Under the pieces are notes generated by a model. It worked only from the letters and a program-made list of their open reading frames with translations. It searched no databases and was not told the DNA's origin. Positions 8,272-10,063 of a stretch of DNA of 10,063 nt are shown here, one piece after another. Source of the DNA: Rhodanobacteraceae bacterium (GTDB lineage Bacteria; Pseudomonadota; Gammaproteobacteria; Xanthomonadales; SZUA-5); assembly GCA_003233535.1 (NCBI GenBank), contig QIMA01000543.1:1-10063 (forward strand). Direction: 5' to 3'. Both the position numbers and the translations under genes were made by a program. Position 1 is the first letter of the stretch. Each line of letters begins with the position of its first letter.

Positions 8272-8294
8272 TGCCGGGTCGTTCCGACCCGGCA
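8272..8294 (-). other. Intercistronic hairpin between regulator and kinase genes
   Basis: TGCCGGGTCG (8272-8281) and CGACCCGGCA (8285-8294) form a perfect 10-bp GC-rich stem with a 3-nt loop. It starts 7 nt after the regulator's stop codon in the direction of transcription. No U-run follows, so it does not look like a full terminator. It may stabilise the upstream message or lower kinase output relative to the regulator. Confidence 0.5.
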
Positions 8295-8301
8295 CGCCGA
8301 C

Positions 8302-10063
8302 TTACAGCGCCGAAGCGTTGAAATCGAAGCCCAAATCGTCGCCCGGTTGCTGCACGAAGTTGCCTTGGATGTAGTCCACCCCGAGCGTCCACAGCGCCGC
8401 TGCAGACTGTGCGTTCTCAACCTTGGACGCCATCACTTTCTTATCGGCCGCATGCGCAGCTTTGATCAGGCCGCGCAACTCGTTGCCAGTGGCATCATCG
8501 AGCTGCGGTGCGGAGTAGCGCTGGTGCAATTTGATCGAATCCACGGCCAAATAGCTGAGCATCTGCAGCGCGGTCATGTCCGGCTCAAACTCATCGAGCA
8601 CCAAGCCCACGCCCAGTGCCCTAATCGATTGGAAAAAGCCCATGGCCTCGTTCAATCGCGGCAGCGCCTCGGCCAAGCGGCACTCCATAACCAGCTTGTC
8701 AGCCGCGACCCGACGCGTAGCCAGCATTTGCTGCAGCCACTCTGCGCGAGTCTCGTCGGCCAGACTCCACCCGGACTGGGCAACGAACAGGCGCACTGGC
8801 TTGCCGCGTTGGGAACGTTCGTCAATGGTCATCAACGCGCGTTTGAGCACCCAGCGATCAACATCAAAAGCCAGTCCAGCCGGCTCGGCGGCGGCCATGA
8901 TCTCCGCCGCACCGGTGCTGCTGCCGTCGTCAGAACGCAAGCGCAGCAAAGCTTCGTATTGCTCCTCACCGGCGCCCTGTAGCGACACGATGGGCTGGTA
9001 CAACAGCTCAAATTGATCGTTCTTTAAGGCTTCGGCGATCGCATCTGCGACCGAATCTTCACTGCTCCGAACCCTCGGCTGATGCAGTACAAATTGCCCC
9101 GTTTGATCGCCCTTATGCGCTTGAGCGCAGCTCTTCTCTGCCGCGCTAAGTATCGCGCCAGCGTCGGCAAAGCCGTGCTTAAACAAACACCCGCCAACGC
9201 TTATCGAGATAGCGGGCTGCTCGTCGCCGCTGGCGTAATCGCCAGCGGCGACGGCGGAGAGCAAGGCGCCGGCCAGCGTTCCAATCTCGACTTCGGGACG
9301 ATCTTGAGCGAGAAACAGAAAACTGTTGTCACTGCCCTGCGAACAAATGTCCGACGCGCCGGCAAAGCTAGCGACCGTTGCCCCAATCTGTTTGGTTAGC
9401 GCCTCATACCCCAACATACCCAGGCTGTCTCGCAATTCACGTGCCCGATCCAGCTCGATGAACAGCAGTGCGCCACGCGCTTTCTGCAGATCATCAATGA
9501 CCAGAGTTTCGCTCAGTCGGTCAAGCAAGTGGGCGCGCTCGTAAAGTCCCGTTTCTTGCTCTTTGGGTAGGGCGGTAGTGCGCTCCGCCAGGGCCCTCGC
9601 TCGGCGGGCGCGGTTCACCACCGCAGACATCAAGTGTTTTGGCCGGATCGGCTTAGACAAGAAGTCATCACCACCGGCATCCAGCGCTTCGAACTGCTTC
9701 TCCGAATCTTGCTCGCCGGAAAGGAACACAATTGGCGTGGAAATGAAATCGCTACGCTCGCGGATGATTGCAGTCAGTTCCATACCGGTGATTTTTGGCA
9801 TATACAGATCCATCAAAATCAGATCTGGTTTGAACTCAACCAGCTTGTCTATGGTTTCCAGCGCGTCGGTCACCGCGCATGTGGCCATGCCGGCCTTTTT
9901 CAGCACCGATTCGGCGAACAGTGCCTGCGCGCGATCATCTTCGACGATGAGCACGCGGTATGGCTGCTCTGGCAGCGGTGAAAGTACTTCACGGATTCGC
10001 TGCCCAGCATCACTGGGACTAAGATCAGCCGACAGCAGTGAGGCCGCACCCGCACGCAACGCC
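8302..10063 (-). CDS. REC-GGDEF-EAL response regulator, degenerate output, FimX-like (5'-truncated)
   Basis: Cytoplasmic response regulator, cut by the right edge; numbering here starts at the in-frame TTG at 10059, which is probably internal because the frame stays open to the edge. Visible domains: tail of a possible first receiver (1-27); receiver ~35-150 with acidic pair Asp41/Asp42, phospho-Asp84 in LILMDLYMP, Ser114 and Lys136; GGDEF fold ~170-328; EAL fold ~335-585. The GGDEF signature is replaced by GSDNS (242-246), so cyclase activity is unlikely. The EAL domain keeps Glu369 with Arg373 (EALLR), Glu459, Asp489, Lys510 and Gln565. It has Ala427 where the metal-binding Asn is expected, Glu490 for the second Asp of DDFG, and Ser545 for the catalytic Glu of AEGVE. 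Hydrolysis is therefore unlikely but c-di-GMP binding remains possible. The ending VDYIQGNFVQQP plus a terminal FDF motif resembles FimX-type EAL domains, by memory of the family. It precedes the hybrid kinase in a probable operon. Confidence 0.9.
   Translation of the reverse strand, partial: ALRAGAASLLSADLSPSDAGQRIREVLSPLPEQPYRVLIVEDDRAQALFAESVLKKAGMATCAVTDALETIDKLVEFKPDLILMDLYMPKITGMELTAIIRERSDFISTPIVFLSGEQDSEKQFEALDAGGDDFLSKPIRPKHLMSAVVNRARRARALAERTTALPKEQETGLYERAHLLDRLSETLVIDDLQKARGALLFIELDRARELRDSLGMLGYEALTKQIGATVASFAGASDICSQGSDNSFLFLAQDRPEVEIGTLAGALLSAVAAGDYASGDEQPAISISVGGCLFKHGFADAGAILSAAEKSCAQAHKGDQTGQFVLHQPRVRSSEDSVADAIAEALKNDQFELLYQPIVSLQGAGEEQYEALLRLRSDDGSSTGAAEIMAAAEPAGLAFDVDRWVLKRALMTIDERSQRGKPVRLFVAQSGWSLADETRAEWLQQMLATRRVAADKLVMECRLAEALPRLNEAMGFFQSIRALGVGLVLDEFEPDMTALQMLSYLAVDSIKLHQRYSAPQLDDATGNELRGLIKAAHAADKKVMASKVENAQSAAALWTLGVDYIQGNFVQQPGDDLGFDFNASAL

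Noticed and set aside
8241..8420. In-frame upstream extension of the hybrid kinase by 60 residues
   Set aside because: The extra residues are an antisense-like, Arg/Ser/Cys-rich shadow of the neighbouring gene's 3' end and include the intercistronic hairpin. A good ribosome-binding site supports the start at 8240.
8347..8982. 211-aa open frame on the plus strand
   Set aside because: Antisense to the EAL-coding region, His/Gln/Arg-rich, with no ribosome-binding signal or family resemblance.
8302..10063. Active diguanylate cyclase/phosphodiesterase
   Set aside because: The GGDEF signature is GSDNS and three EAL catalytic positions are changed, so an active enzyme is not supported.
5454..10063. 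rpfC/rpfG quorum-sensing locus
   Set aside because: The regulator carries GGDEF-EAL rather than HD-GYP, no rpfF-like gene is present, and the kinase has an extra pseudo-receiver.

Overview
The window looks like ordinary chromosome from a Gammaproteobacterium. The proteins that are easiest to recognise (a PBP1C-type penicillin-binding protein, a PEP carboxylase ending in QNTG, a haem-type bacterioferritin starting MKGD) are of the gammaproteobacterial kind. The polar-pilus/c-di-GMP style of the signalling pair would suit the Xanthomonadales/Nevskiales side of that class. The placement is an impression from motifs, not the result of a search. No tRNA, rRNA, CRISPR array, transposase or phage gene is visible.

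Layout. (1) 1-1901, plus strand: the 3' two-thirds or so of pbpC, cut by the left edge inside its glycosyltransferase domain. (2) 1902-1989: short convergent gap holding a stem-loop. (3) 1990-4689, minus strand: complete ppc (899 aa), with a strong AGGAGG ribosome-binding site and a 14-bp palindrome just upstream. (4) 4854-5318, plus strand, divergent from ppc: complete bfr (154 aa), all ferroxidase and haem ligands intact. (5) 5319-5453: convergent gap dominated by a near-perfect 68-bp palindrome. (6) 5454-8240, minus strand: a 928-aa membrane hybrid histidine kinase with a degenerate receiver, a true receiver and an Hpt domain. (7) 8241-8301: intercistronic gap with a 10-bp hairpin. (8) 8302-10063, minus strand: a REC-GGDEF-EAL response regulator cut by the right edge, with both c-di-GMP enzyme domains degenerate.

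How the genes relate. pbpC, ppc and bfr are unrelated housekeeping functions (cell wall, anaplerotic carbon fixation, iron storage). The two minus-strand signalling genes are probably one operon. The likely phosphorelay is kinase His262 -> Asp706 -> Hpt His868 -> Asp84 of the neighbouring regulator. The regulator's output domain seems to bind rather than make or break c-di-GMP, as in FimX. This pair is the most interesting content of the window. The layout resembles RpfC/RpfG, but with a non-catalytic FimX-like output in place of HD-GYP. That is inference from motifs. I see no clear evidence of a wholly new kind of system.
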